Shown one piece after another: positions 24,301 through 37,339 of a stretch of DNA of 64,000 bases (position 1 is the stretch's first letter; each line of letters opens with the position of its first letter). Below the pieces are notes generated by a model. It was not told the DNA's origin and did not search any database. It was given only the letters and a program-made list of their open reading frames with translations. The stretch is taken from the NCBI GenBank assembly GCA_027579435.1, contig JANBPK010000726.1, positions 1 through 64,000 on the forward strand, read 5' to 3'. Both the position numbers and the translations under genes were made by a program. The DNA comes from Candolleomyces eurysporus. Its lineage: Eukaryota > Basidiomycota > Agaricomycetes > Agaricales > Psathyrellaceae.

Positions 24301-24489
24301 ATGTCTGAAAAAGCTTCTGTGTCCTGGGCTAGCGTGACTGACGCGTGGCTCGATGTCTACAGGCGAACCTCCCTGACAGGACCTACCTTCTCCGGATCTA
24401 GCAACTTTTTCAATCGATACCGCCCTTCTCCCTCCCCTTTCTCTTCCCAACCCCAATCACTTGCCCTTCAAGCTTATCCTCGCTGCTAG
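24301..24489 (+). other. Upstream open reading frame candidate in the ODC leader
   Basis: A 62-codon ATG-initiated frame ends about 250 bases before the ornithine decarboxylase start. The region around it is CT-rich and looks like a transcribed leader, with a possible leader intron whose donor is GTATGT at 24299. If the leader is spliced at this donor, the uORF would be removed. Translation control of ornithine decarboxylase by leaders is known in other eukaryotes. Its use here is inference. Confidence 0.25.
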
Positions 24490-24735
24490 GGAGCGAGGAA
24501 CCCACCACTACTGAACAAGACCCAATCCTTGCCGACACTTTCCGCCCGGCTCGTACCCGACCGTGGCGGTTGTGGTTCGGTAACTTGGGTAAAGCAAAGC
24601 AATCCAAAGATAGACGAACTCACCGAATCGACTACTATTATCCTCCTGGAACCTAGCATCCGCTCAGACACCACTATAGACACCATAGACACGACGGGAG
24701 CGACTTCTCCGTCATCAACAACTACAGCTGTCACA

Positions 24736-26420
24736 ATGTCCCAAGTCGAAACTCTCCCCGCGATCAGCGCTATTGATTTCGCCACTGTTGCTCCACGACT
24801 TCACCACGAAACGCCGACTTGGCCCGCGAACTTGAATGATATCCGTGTAGTACCTTGGAACCCCCACTCAGTCCCTTCCAACAACACAACCACTGGCAGC
24901 GAGTCGCACGCTCAAGCCGGCGATACTATCTTCCCCTCTCTTCCTCCACTCTACAGTGGACATCCTGACATCCACTTGCGCAATGGAATCATGGAAGCAA
25001 CTCGGCTAGCGGCCGACCACGAACCAGACGCTGAAAAGGCTTTCTTTGTTGCGGACCTCAGCCAGGTCTATAATCAACACATGCGATGGAAGGCGTGTCT
25101 CCCCGAAGTTCAGCCTTTTTACGGTGCGTTCTTGCCTATTTTGGGCCCCGCGCCAATCCTGTAATTTACGTTTACTGATTTCTTGTTCCTCATTTTTCTT
25201 TCATAACTCTACAGCTGTCAAGTGCAATCCCGACCCCTACGTCATCCGACTTCTCGCCGCCCTCGGCGCAGGATTTGACTGTGCGTCGCTCAATGAAATC
25301 TCCCAAGTCCTCGACGTCGGTGGTATCGACTCTTCCCGCATCATCTTCGCCAATCCTTGCAAGGCTGTCTCCTTCATTCGCAATGCCGCGAACAAGGGTG
25401 TGGACATGATGACTTTCGATAACGCCGACGAGTTGTACAAAGTCGCTCGCGCTCACCCCCGCGCGAAGCTCGTCGTTAGGATCTTGACCGACGACTCGAA
25501 GAGCTTATGTGCGTTCGGAATCAAGTTTGGGGCCCCTCTCCACGTCGTTCCTAGCCTGCTCGCGAAGGCTAAGGAGCTCAACCTCGACGTCGTGGGCGTG
25601 AGCTTCCACGTCGGCAGTGGATGCTACGACCCCTCGGTCTACACCGACGCCATCATGCGTGCTCGCAGGGTCTTCGACATGGCCAAGGAGGTTGGCTACG
25701 ATTTTACGCTGTTGGATGTTGGAGGCGGGTTTGAGGATGCCTTGTTCGAGAAGGCTGCGATGTATCTGAACGAGGCGATTGGGAGTTACTTTGCGGATAG
25801 GAAGGAGGAGATCAAGGTTATTGCGGAGCCAGGAAGGTTTTATGTCAGCAAGGCGTTTAAGCTCGCTGCGCATGTTATTGCGAGGAGGGCCCCGCTTCCG
25901 GACAACGCTAATGCCCCTGCTGCCGACGCTCCCCAGTCCGCCCCTGTGAAGGACACTGGGGCGGCTAATGCTGAGGAAGACGCGGACGCGCCGAAAGTGA
26001 TGTGTAAGTTGACCCGCCTTACTTCTTTCCTTCATTTGACTGATAAATTGGCGCGTAGACTACATCAACGACGGCGTGTACGGCGCGTTCAACTGCATCC
26101 TCTTCGACCACCAGATTATTCATCCCTACGTCCTGTCCATGGGTGGCTCCTTCCACGTCCCGTCGCCTGAGCCCAAGCACCTTGCGTCCGTCTGGGGCCC
26201 CACCTGCGACAGCATCGACTGTGTCTCCCCCAAGACCATGTTGCCGACCGCCTTGGAGGTAGGCGATTGGCTTGGGTTCGATAATATGGGCGCATACACG
26301 GTGTGTGCTGCGAGTCGATTCAATGGGTTCGAAGTTAGCAAGGTTGTGTACACTTGTGGTGGGGCCAGTGAAGTGAGAGAGGTGTTGGAGGGGTTTGCTA
26401 GGGAAGGTTTTGGGCTTTAG
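24736..26420 (+). CDS. ODC: Ornithine decarboxylase
   Basis: Exons 24736-25123, 25215-26003 and 26059-26420 give a 512-residue protein. Start chosen at ATG 24736 because it has A at -3 and the family's N-terminus follows. PLP-dependent fold III signatures are all present: FYAVKCNP with the PLP lysine at about residue 132, SFHVGSGCYD, the glycine-rich LDVGGGFED, IAEPGRFYV, YYINDGVYGAFN with the catalytic Asp at about 397, and WGPTCDSID with the catalytic Cys at about 442. The enzyme makes putrescine from ornithine, the first committed polyamine step, as a cytosolic dimer. Between ARRAPLPD and YYINDG lies an Ala/Pro/Asp-rich insertion of about 30 residues. No missing key residue was seen. Antizyme control is a family property not testable here. 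Confidence 0.96.
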
Positions 26421-29400
26421 AGGGCGCCCTTCCAATTACTCCGGATGGAGACGACTGAAGTGGAAGAGAGGAGGGTGGACGGAATGTGAAAGAAAAACGC
26501 CTTTGTGTGTACGCTTCTGTATCTCTGTTTTTTTTCTGCCATGCCGATGCTACTGCTGAGCGCTGAGCCTGCAATTTAACTTACCCTGATTATTGCTCAT
26601 TTACTCGACTTACCTTACGGTTGTTGTATTTATTGACCGCCTCGACGACTCGGCGGCGGAGTAGTGGTCGCAGGTGTATGACTAACAAACACGATGAATT
26701 TTGATAGACAGGACAGTCGACTCGGAATCCGTGGACCCCACGGAAAAAAANCCAGATTTGCGGGTTCCTTTGTTAAGGTTCAGGGTCTACTGGGAAGTGC
26801 CTTACACTGCGTTCAAGAACAAAGGGGCCTGTCCGGCCACGTACAAACGTCCCTTGGAGCACCGTTAGCATGGGCCAAGAAGGCAGATATCAGGATCACG
26901 ATACGGGTCGAGAACGATCCAAAAACCAGACATCGGCAAGACGGTACGACCGATGGATCCAATACAGTGTAGAGTGTTGTAAGTACGATCATGATCAAAG
27001 AAAGAATATTCGAAGAACGAGACGTTCGCTCGTTCGTTGCGACGGCGCTTGATGCGAAAGGGGTCGCGGTCACACCATTCCTATTCTATTCTGTTCGCGG
27101 GATCCATACTTGGCTACCCGCCGCTCGCTGCCAGGGGCAGAAGGAGCGGGAGTGGGAACGCGAGATGTTGGTTGGTTGGATGATGGCTGAAGGCTAAATG
27201 GGTTCGGTTCCGAATGCTGGGGTGATCATTAGCATGTTGCTCATCGATGTCCTCAAGATCACCTTAGTTGGGATGTCCACATGGAAACTTTTTCGTCGGT
27301 CGGACTTTGGGGTACCCGGGAATGTTGTTAACCGACCTTGACCTATGACCATGGCGATCGTATGCGTTCGCGTTGGCGACGTCAACGACAATGACGACGA
27401 AGGCCCGCGCAACGACAGTATGAATGAAATGTCAAGTTTGAAGTCAACATTGTCAAGTCAAAGGATAGTATACTTTTAGGCATAAGCTGTATTTTGGGTC
27501 CCATGGGTCGGACCTGAATTACAGTGCGAAAATACATGGAGACTTCTCAAGTCTGGAATCTCTGGGTATTTTTGTTGGTAGGCATGGAGCAAAACTTTGC
27601 ATCAGACAATGCGTCGAGCTTTTCGGGGATGCTAATGGGAATTTGGATTGGTAAAAGACCGCCGACCAAGGCTCGTGACTACTCCCGGAAGAAGGGTATA
27701 AGTGGAACCTGTGTGGAAGGCTATACCCCAACTCCCGAAAATAAGATTTGATAGGACTGTGCTTGGATCATCCTGGATCATGCGCCATATGGTACAAAAT
27801 GGTGGAGAAAGGGTACACAGCTGCAGGTAAGAGAGCGTGACTCATTCGAGGGAAGGAGATACGCGTTCACCTTTTCGATCAGTGGGGAGAAAGGAGAGCC
27901 GAGAGGTGGGGCTCGTTTGAAATGTTCTAATTAACGGGGAAAGCGGTACGGTGAGGAGCCTACTGGAGTAATATGTGGCGAGTTCGAATTAGACAGCGCA
28001 TCGATTTCTACACCAGATTCGTGCCAGGGGTCAAGTATGGAGTATAGTTTCCCAGAGTTTCCTTCGAATTTGTTGAGAAAGGTCTTCGAACGCTGTTCAG
28101 CTGGGCTTAGGTCCGGTCCATGACATCACGGGAGATCCAAGCCCGGAATCACATTTGTTCGAGTCCCTTCGAGGGAGCGCATGGCACGATGTGAAGGTTT
28201 CGAGCGCTGGGGAAAAAACTTCCACAGGGCGTCTATAAGCTATCGCTATCTCTCGTTGTAGCGCTTGAACTGTTTTGCCATTCCGTCCCACCGACCAACA
28301 CTCTTCTCTGTAGTTACAAATGAGTAAGCAAAGCAGTGTCGTCGAGCCCAGGCTTACCGTGCAAGCATTTCGCTCGCATTCGTCGGCGTCGGGGGTCGAT
28401 AAGGGTGTAATCCTGTCCTGGAAGTGTGCGGTATACTAGCCAATTGCAATTGAGGAGGTATAAACTTCGACTGCAGCACGCGCTCCGCTCACTCGTGACC
28501 AACCCAAGAACATTTGACAAAAGGGTATTTCGAGAACTGCTACCGTGCAGTAGCTACCGCGGATGACGGATTGAGGCTCTGTGGAAGCCATGTCATCATC
28601 ATCCATTCATGGATGCAAGCGGCGCAGATCGGGTGCGCCGTTGATAAAGATAGGGCGTGCGCGCGTTGAGCCTCGATCGGTGCCGCCTGGTGAAGCGGAA
28701 TGAACTGGAATGAACGCATTTCAAGCAGCGGCAGTGGGCCCTATCCTGGTAACAACCCGCATTATTAACAGATAACCGGTGGTGCGGTATATGGGTGAGG
28801 TGTGGCTGCTTGTCAAGCCAGGGGAACTCCCTCGGCGCGCCGTTGGCAACACTGGCCAAGTATGGGACGCGCTGTATCTGGACTTGTGGATGGGATCTGG
28901 TGATGGGCAAAGAGGGCGTGTGGATGAGGCCTAAAAGAGTCTAAAAGACGTTCCGAGTCGAAATCACCAAGCATGTTCGAAAGAGGGAGTGACGGATTCC
29001 TGGCTTTCATGGTGCGCTCGAGCAAGGCGGCCGATGGGGCGACGAGCAAGAACGGGAATATCAATAGGATAACGTTATGCTGGATATCGGAGGAAGGAAG
29101 CAAGGAACAGAAGGAAAACACAGCAGTGGTGTTGTGTTGCCCCGCGAAGACAGCACACCATCATCATCAGGAGAAAAGGGAGGACAGTTAGAAACTGAAT
29201 CACCAGATATGATCTCGGCGCGTACGGGTTTACTCATTCATAACAGCCTGGGTTCGTCGCCCCCATTTTTAGTAGCCTTGCGTGATGAGTTGGGAAAAAA
29301 GTCCTGTTGCCGAGGCGAGCCGTGCCCTTGGAAATAGATAAAAGTCTGAGCTTTCCTGGAAAACCTGTCAAGATTTTCCTTTTGCGGGCATTGCGTTTTT

Positions 29401-29852
29401 NGACAGTTTTCTACACGCATGGTGTCATCCCCCAGATTTGGGATCGTCTACGCGCTTGGCTTGACAGCCCTGCCCACCTCTTTCCGTCCTTTTCTCAATG
29501 GATTAAACGGAGCCGTTTGACCGAAAAAAATGCCGTCAAAAATCCATTCGACAGCAAGCGCCGCTTGTTTCGTTCACGACACCTTGATCCCCCTTCGCTA
29601 ACGGATGACATACTATTTTTGTACGTGACGGAATTTCCACGAGTAAATCTAGTAAATCTCCGGTAGGCTGGACCCACTTTGCTGCTTTTTCTCCAATCTC
29701 TAGTCTAAATCGTCCATAGGGATCTTCGCAACGGCTTGGGCAACACTTTCGGACCCTTCACCGGCAGCTCTATCCCTTCAAAATACTTAAAGCCTCATAC
29801 GCCCTCAGCATCCCGATCCCCTTTCCCCTCCATCAATCTTGTGGTTTCCGGT
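26421..29852. other. Long gene-free stretch between ODC and APSES gene
   Basis: About 3.4 kb without a recognisable gene. Short ORFs on both strands lack family similarity. The n bases at 26751 and 29401 follow A and T runs. The part nearest 29853 is CT-rich and likely carries the promoter and leader of the downstream regulator. Confidence 0.4.
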
Positions 29853-31894
29853 ATGCTTCAGGTACTGTCCCTTGCTGATGGTAATGGCCTCGTCGCGTTG
29901 TGTGCTGACGCCCGCTGTGGTATCCGCAGGACACCCTTCACACACCATCGTCGTCCTCGAGCGCAGGTCCACGCTTCCGGCCATATGCCAGCCCCGACCA
30001 CCATGTCACCAAAGGGCGATACATTACTAGCAATGATCCTCGAGGATACATGTGTGTGATTTAATCTCCTTCCCGCGAAACGCCACAATTGACGCGCTAT
30101 TGGTTTGGCTCGTTATTCAGCCCAGTCTACGAATACCCACTGAACGGCCAATGGATTATGATGGACATTGACGATGGATACATTCTATGGACGGGCATCT
30201 GGAAAGGTGAGTCCCCATATTTTTGGACCCGGTGCGTGCACGACGCTTATCATGTCATTCCGTCCTCGCTTTTGTCTCAGCGCTCGGCAACTCGAAAGGT
30301 GTGTTCTGCCTTCCTGCTCTCGGCGCGGACACGAAGCTGATGTTTATTCAATCTAGCTGACATCGTCAAAATGATTGACTCGCAGCCTGACCTCGCGCCT
30401 CTCATCCGCCGAGTCCGTGGGGGTTATTTGAAGATACAAGGAACATGGATGCCGTATGAGGTGAGAGCTTGTGCATCGTTGCGTCAACGTATAGGGCATG
30501 TGTCTGACATTTACCCTTTAGGTTGCACTCAAATTATCACGGAGGTATGCTAACACCTGTTGCACTCGAAAGTCATGGCCTCGTTGTCTGATAACAATTC
30601 TCCTTTAGAGTGGCATGGTCTATCCGCCATGACTTGGTCCCTTTGTTCGGGTATGTCAAACTCTCACAGCTTTGAATTCATTAACGTCTTCTCACAATTT
30701 TTTCACAGACCCACCTTCCCTAGTACATGTCTATCGCCCGATCAACCGGGTTATGGACAGGTCGTCGCATCTTCACAGACACGCCGGCGGACCAGGCGCA
30801 ATACCCAAGCTGCCGCTGTAACGCAAATACCTCGCGAGCCACATTCCACTTGGACTGTGGTGACTCCTGGGGGCGCTGCCAATCCCAGCACCCTCAGCGT
30901 TCCAATTCCCTATGGTTCCCAGTTTAGCCGCCCTCACTCGTCGGGTCCTCCAATCTCCCCAGACTTGTCATCCGACTATTCTTCCTCTCCCCAATACTCA
31001 CATCGGCAGATCGATTCTCCGGACTATCATAGTTCAAATCGTTATGCACCATACTCCTCGCATGCATCACCTATCGACCGCAAGACATCCATTGGCGGCC
31101 CAGGCGGTGGACTCTCTCTAGAGATCCCCCCACATATTCTAAATCGACCGCCATCTTCAAAACCCTCCGAAAACATTTCGCTTCCGCCGATTAAACAGGC
31201 TGAAGACAGCGATAGAGACACAGGCTCACCGTATGCCCTACCTCCTATCTCCGCAATGGAGGACCTTCGTGGAATTGATACACACGATCCCGCTGCTGTC
31301 CTCCGCCGCTTGCGTCTTGATGACGACTATCCACCCTCGAGCGTGCCAAATCTCGACGGTCCCTGGACACGGAGGCATTCCCTGTCTGCCAACCCTCATC
31401 CGTATGTATCCTATCCTTTGTGGGACTTTATGAATTTTCTGACGTTCATTTGAAGAGCCAGTCGCTCGTCAGAGTCTTCTCGCTTCCAACCTTACCAGTC
31501 GCCTAGGTCATATCAGGATTACACCATCAAAAGGTCCCGTTCACCGCCCGAAAGCCTCATTGAACAACGCAGGCGGTCAGACTTCTCTCAGGAAGACTCC
31601 ATCTCCAACCCATCACCTATATCGCCTGCTACGCCCAACTCTGGGTTGTCGTCTCATGAAGGCCATTCCTCCTTCTCCGACCTGAAGAAACTTGCCAGTA
31701 TGACTGACAACCGCTATCCTTTTCCTCGAATCTCGACCGCCCATCATACGCATCGAGAATGGGTTCACCGCAGCGGCAAGGGTGATTCTGATAATATTCG
31801 GGATCACCCTGCCTTTAGGCATGGGCACCGCAGTCCGCTTGAGCAAGATAGCGATAGCGAGTCTTCTTCCGTCCCCCATCGGCCGTGGTTCTGA
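29853..31894 (+). CDS. APSES/KilA-N domain transcription factor, Xbp1-like
   Basis: Nine exons assemble in frame: 29853-29861, 29930-30051, 30121-30206, 30281-30298, 30357-30460, 30522-30544, 30609-30650, 30709-31401 and 31456-31894, total 1536 nt (511 residues). The DNA-binding domain reads PVYEYPLNGQWIMMDIDDGY, LWTGIWK, ALGNSKADIVKM, LIRRVRGGYLKIQGTWMPYE, VALKLSRRVAW, then DLVPLFGPTFPSTCLSP. This is the APSES/KilA-N fold of fungal regulators such as Xbp1 and StuA. The C-terminal half is Ser/Pro-rich and disordered, with RRRTRR after the domain as a likely nuclear signal. The start is the ATG at 29853 because the open frame further upstream has no ATG. Internal exons of 18, 23 and 42 nt all lie within the DNA-binding domain. 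The target genes are unknown. Confidence 0.88.
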
Positions 31895-33830
31895 GCTGGC
31901 ATCATTCCCTCGCCGCATCTCTTGGTTTCTCTGTCATATTTATCCCGCTTTTCGTTCTTCTACCTCCTACCATCGTAATATGCATAATAGCTATATACGC
32001 TTCTTTTGCATGTATGTATAGTTAACTATCGATACCCGGCTGGCACACACTCTCGTGGACATTCGTACTATAGGTACACATATTGGCATTGTGTAACATC
32101 TACTATTGCATCCATATATCAACCCATAGTTTACTTTCATAGTCGCTCTCCAAGCAATCGAACAGTTTGCAGGGTCACTCCGGGAATGTCCCCTCTCACA
32201 CCGATATGTGATTTGGGATTTCCCGTCTCGGGACGATCATCCAACCTTCTTCGTCCAAATTAATGAAGCTGAAGAAGGGTAATGATGTACGGCACTTCCT
32301 CAGGCTTGTCTCTCCCACTCCTCATGGCAGCGATGGATGGGTCTTCTGCATGAGGAAGCAATGAATGATCGAAAAGACTCGAGGAAGACATGTGTGTGAA
32401 CGGGAAAGAGCTCGGGCAAGAAGAGGTATCAAGATTAAGAGCCAAAACCGTACAGTGACTGAACACTATTACAACACCCAAGGCTTCTTTTCTTACGGAA
32501 AGAGAGAGACGGGTTCTGAGCTTATACATTATACTTACCTGCATGTGTCGTATGTATGATGGACGTCTTATAAGAGTTCCGTGTCTGAATCCTTACCAGC
32601 TAGCAAACCCCATTCATTTATCACGCGTACTTTTCGTCAATACCCTCTATATCGGGTGTTCTCTTCTCTGATATTGCTGACATTCCGGGGAGAAGTATCC
32701 GCCTTCCAAATTCCGACCCCCCAGGCTTCTCTTCATGATGAAATGCAAGTGCGTTTGTTTGACGGCGATTGCATCGATATCAATTGAAGCCACAAAGGTC
32801 TCGGAAGCTCGATATCGAAGCAGGGGAATGCGACGGCTGTGGGTGAGTGCTTTAATGCCTTTCCGGTGCCGAAGCGACGTACCCCGCTGATAAATGCACA
32901 TTAGAAGCCCCAGTGTGGTGAGAGTAACCTCAAGCTCCGAGGCGGCTCGGTCAATAACGCTTTGAGGAGTCGGGGAGCAGTCTTGATTAGTCTTCAAGCC
33001 GACGCTTTCACATAGCCATTGATGAATATACCGTTTGTTCGGGAGCTGGATCACCTGCTCCATCGTCCCACCAAGAATATATCTATCGCTTCACCCGGGT
33101 GCTGATTATGACAGAAGTCAAGGATGTACCCGATGATATGCGACCTTCTCTTGTTTCCTCCTAATTTATACATACTGGCCAGTGGAAGTCCATGGAGCGA
33201 ACACCGACCCTGATGCCATCGCCCCAGAACAAGTCAACCCTGCTCAGACTAGACCCATGAGTCGTAGGACAGGAAACCGTGACGACCGCGAGAAGATGGA
33301 AGAAAGAAAAAAANGGAACACTCATCCTTCCCACAGGTAAAGAACAACACTAGGATATCTTCACGACGGTATGGGTTTGTGTCGAAAAAGGAATGAATGG
33401 ATCCACGCCTGACGTGTACCATACTCTGATCATACCCCATGCTGCCTTCGAATCTGAATGGCTGTCATAAACTGTCAAGGACACATGATGCCACGCTCAG
33501 TTCAAAGGTCACCTACAAAAGTGGATGCGAGGCGTCGAGTTGCCAAAGCAAGCAGTAGCAATATGGTAACATGGGGAATGATGGTTAAGGTTCGGAAGAG
33601 CGTGCATAACTGGCGCGCGGTCCGGTGTGGGATGGGAGGGCTGAGCCCTTTCATGGTTCAAATAAAAGACGTGGTCGGCATGATAGACGTGAGATAGAAA
33701 AGCAAGGACAGTTCTTAAAGTTCGGTTCTATAGACACGAAACTCAAATCAATGGTTAAATTGTGAAGCAACCAACAAAGGAACCTCGAAGGAAGGAACGA
33801 GGAAGAATGGGTTATACACTGAAGGTTGGA
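31895..33830. other. Intergenic, convergent 3' regions
   Basis: About 1.9 kb between the APSES stop and the transporter stop. Only short ORFs on both strands, with one n at 33314 after an A run. No coding or RNA feature recognised. Confidence 0.45.
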
Positions 33831-36800
33831 TCAGAAAACTGGCAAGACAGTCGATACAGACAACAGAACGTACCCAACGGCCTTCATCAACGCATAGCCA
33901 ACAGTTGAAACAACCTGGGTAGTAAATTCCACGGTCAGTGATCAGCTGGTGTACCGGGTGATGCAACTTACTAGTGTTGCGATGATGCTGGCCGGAACAC
34001 CGTTCTTCAGGAAATCCATATTGGTAAGATAAAGCTCTCCGAGCTCGTCTTCTTGTGTCGCGCTAACATCAGCAGGCACGAGGTGAGAAAATATGGAAGA
34101 ACACGGGAGAACGGATGGTAGCATACGCAGTTTGATTTGGGAATCCAGACACAGGCATCCCCATTCCTGCCGAGCAAATCAACGCAGTGATGAAAATAAG
34201 CAGGTTCGTTGGCTGGCCTGGAAGGTGGCTGCCGACTTCCTTAGCGATAGGGACAAGCAGAACACTGGCTATCGTGTGACTAATGAACGTCGAGATGACC
34301 TGTGAAGGATCCCAGCATAATGGAGCCGACGAATCAATGAGGGGTCCCGGAGGATAGCGGCAAGAACGTACCAGAACAATGGGTGACAAAATCAATACAA
34401 CCACGTATACAGAGAAGCCATGTAACGCCTTTCGTATCACCTCGTCCAGAAGGTCGAAAAGGCCACTCGAGAGAACGCCCTTGCCAAGTGCAATTCCTCC
34501 CATGGCGAGGAAGACGATAGTCCACGCAAATTTCTCGAAATCATCCTAACGGGAAGGGAAAAGGCCCCATGATCAGTCACGATGCTCGAAGAGGACCAAG
34601 AAGTGAGGCTTCGCTGAAACTTTACCTTTTTCAAGACGCCGGTAGAGAAAAATGCCACAATAGGAAGAAGGGCAATAACACCCATATCCCCGACATACTC
34701 TTCGATCTCGTGCTCAATGCACCACAGGGCAATTGTGACGATGCAAATGAATGATACCCAATATTGCTTCAAGGTGAAAGGCTCCCTCGTCGGGCGGATG
34801 CCACGAATCTCGATCTCGCCCTCCCCATCCGGAGATCGAGCTGGGTCATACGAAGCGAGAAGGAGGAGCCATATCAAGACAATGGATATAGCCGAGACAG
34901 GCAATGCTACTGCAAACCACTTCGACCAGTCGAGCGTTGGGTCCATATCCCCAATAGCGATAAGATTCTGGGGTGACGAAATTGGGGAGCTCTGGCCTCC
35001 AATATTTGCCGCAAGAGCGATAGCGAGCTGGAGTGGTGCCGAGGTTAAAGTAGCGAGATCGTTTGTCAGCACACGAGTCTTGGAAGGTCAATTCGCGAAG
35101 ACTCACGATCAGGCAAGGACCGAAGGCCGACTTTGGCGGCAAGGTCCGCAAGATGGGCTATTCAATTATCGTTAGTGATATGGTGGCTAGACCTTGGTGA
35201 ATTGAACCTACTCGGACTAGAGTGAAGCATAACGTTGGGGCAGCAACATTACTGTGATTTATGTCAGCGATACTCCAAAGAGAGCTGCGAAGATTCATAC
35301 CTGATCAGCATACTGGCAAAGCAAGAGACAAACATGAACGCCAGGAGGACTGTCTTTGGCTTCGAGCCAGCAAAGTAGAGAACGCGGGTGAAAATCACAC
35401 GGTCAATATTGGTCTTGCTAAGGGCCGAAGAGATGGTGAAGCCGCCGATGAGAAGCATAATGGTCGGAGAGAACATGATAGAGAAGACGTATCTAAAGAA
35501 AAGAGTGGTTAGTGATAAAGGACAGACAGCGAGAATGTGTTGGCTTACACAGTAGCTTCATGCGTTGACAGACGGTGATACACGCCAGGTTCGACTTCTT
35601 TGCGAATAACCCTGAACAGCACCAGTAACAGAGGCACAAACATTGATGTTACGAATAGAGGAATAGCCTTTACGCTCAACGTTAGCATCATGACGCATGA
35701 CAAAGTGAACCAGATCAAGGCAACGCACCTCGGTGGCCCAAAGGATTGTGCAGAAGGTTAAAATGGCAATGCAGCTGTTGGCCTCCACGCCTTGTACCAT
35801 CTTCAGGTTGGCCATGACAAAAAAGACGATAATGGAGAACAAGAACCGCATTTTCCTCTTGGTGATCTTGAACTGTCCAGCAGGCGTCTCGAAACTGATC
35901 ACAGGGGGCTCCTCCGGCTTGACAAGGCTCGCACCCTCAGTGATTACGCCTTCTCCACGTCGTTCTTGCCCAATCATCTGTCTCCACACCGTATCTCGTT
36001 CCCAAGCGATGTTTTCACGCTGGTGCAACCTGAGTTGCTCTTTGGCGAGACTCCGGTCCCCGCGGGTCACGCATTTGCTGTACAGGTCCACGAGCGCGTT
36101 AATTCCATGATTAAGCTTGTCTTTCGACAGTTGAGTGAAAGGCAAAGCGCGCTCAACGACCTCGTACAGGTACCGGTCCTTGAGCTGTGCGACATCAGAG
36201 ACAGTCCACCCGCTTCATACGCGAATGACGTACCTCAGAGTAGGTGACCTTGTCATACCTGAGGGATAAGCGAACGATTAGTATTTGGAACTAGCAGACG
36301 CGGCAAATTCTGCACTCACTTCTTAATGATCTTGCGGAATCCAGAATAGTTGATTTCGACGTAGGACCTGAGGTTCGTGAACTGGATATAAAGGTTCGTG
36401 ATACGGCGCTTAAATAGCAGTCTTGTATCATAGGCGTAGTCGCTTCGTGAAGTCCAAATGGTACGATCCCCGCCGTTTGCAGACGAGTAACTATCCCGTA
36501 GAGAATGGAACGTGTTTGAGAGCTTTGCCATTGGGCCTTTGCTGTGAGCACGACTTGAAGCCTCCATGTCTCCGTCGCTTGACGAGAGACTGTAGCGGCG
36601 AGGTGTGACACCTCCTAGAATGATACTTGAGCGCAAATGTCAGTAATAAAGCCGCAGCAAACGCACGTATCGTGGCTCTGCGGAATGGGCCTGCAGAGCT
36701 GGAGGCGTGAGCCCGGCGAACGTCGGGGCTTCGAGATATGCTTTCGTCGTCGTCGTCGTCATCGGGGTCCATATCTTCATAGTCTGCGTAGCGGCCTTCG

Positions 36801-37238
36801 CCCGTTATATCAGCCTCTTCCTGCTTCTTAATGGCCTCTTCCAACTCCTCCAACTCTTCAAAAAATTCCTTTTCCTGCAGCTCGTAGAAGAGTGTAATCT
36901 TCCTCAATTCCTGGTCCAAGAGAGGGACAAAGACTGCATCCGTTGCAGAGGCGTCGTGTCCTCCAAGGAGAGACGAATGTTCACCCGCTTCGATGTCAGG
37001 GGGTACGATTTGCTCGCGGTTGACTTGTTGTTTCTCGAGTTGATATATATACTTTTTGAGCGCATCATAACTTTGTCCATAGGTTAGAACTATTCATATG
37101 GTTGACGGGCGTAGACTCACGCAATGTATTCGTCCCACCATTCAGCTATGGCATTGAATTTCAACGACGAGCTGCATGAAATCGGTAAGGTTACGCCGAC
37201 GAAGGAGCGAGAGAATGAAAAATGCACCTAAACTTCAT
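33831..37238 (-). CDS. SPX-domain low-affinity phosphate transporter (Pho87/90/91 family)
   Basis: The minus-strand gene starts at ATG 37238 with an 11-nt coding exon (37238-37228) that splices to give MKFSSSLKFNAIAEWWDEYI, the expected SPX N-terminus. SPX blocks continue as YDKLKKYIYQLEKQQ, VFVPLLDQELRKITLFYELQ and FKRRITNLYIQFTNLRSYVE, with an acidic linker (DPDDDDDDES). The membrane half shows about ten to twelve hydrophobic segments of the anion symporter superfamily: KRKMRFLFSIIVFFVMANLK, ILTFCTILWATEAIPLFVTS, MFSPTIMLLIGGFTISSALS, SVGIVALLPIVAFFSTGVLK-like and NIGGQSSPISSPQNLIAI. SPX domains sense inositol pyrophosphates and tune phosphate flux. Plasma membrane or vacuolar location is not decidable. 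The extreme C-terminus depends on whether the last GTACGT near 33880 is spliced; unspliced it stops at 33831. Confidence 0.9.
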
Positions 37239-37339
37239 GACGAATCCCGGTTGTAGAAGGTGTGGTCTTGGTGTTCTAGATCTAGATAGCCGAGAGAGAG
37301 GGACAAGAGGTATCGACTCCAGTTTCACGGATTGGGCTG

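Noticed and set aside
28140..28185. TTCGAGTCC-like T-loop of a tRNA
   Set aside because: No matching acceptor, D-arm or anticodon arm could be placed around it.
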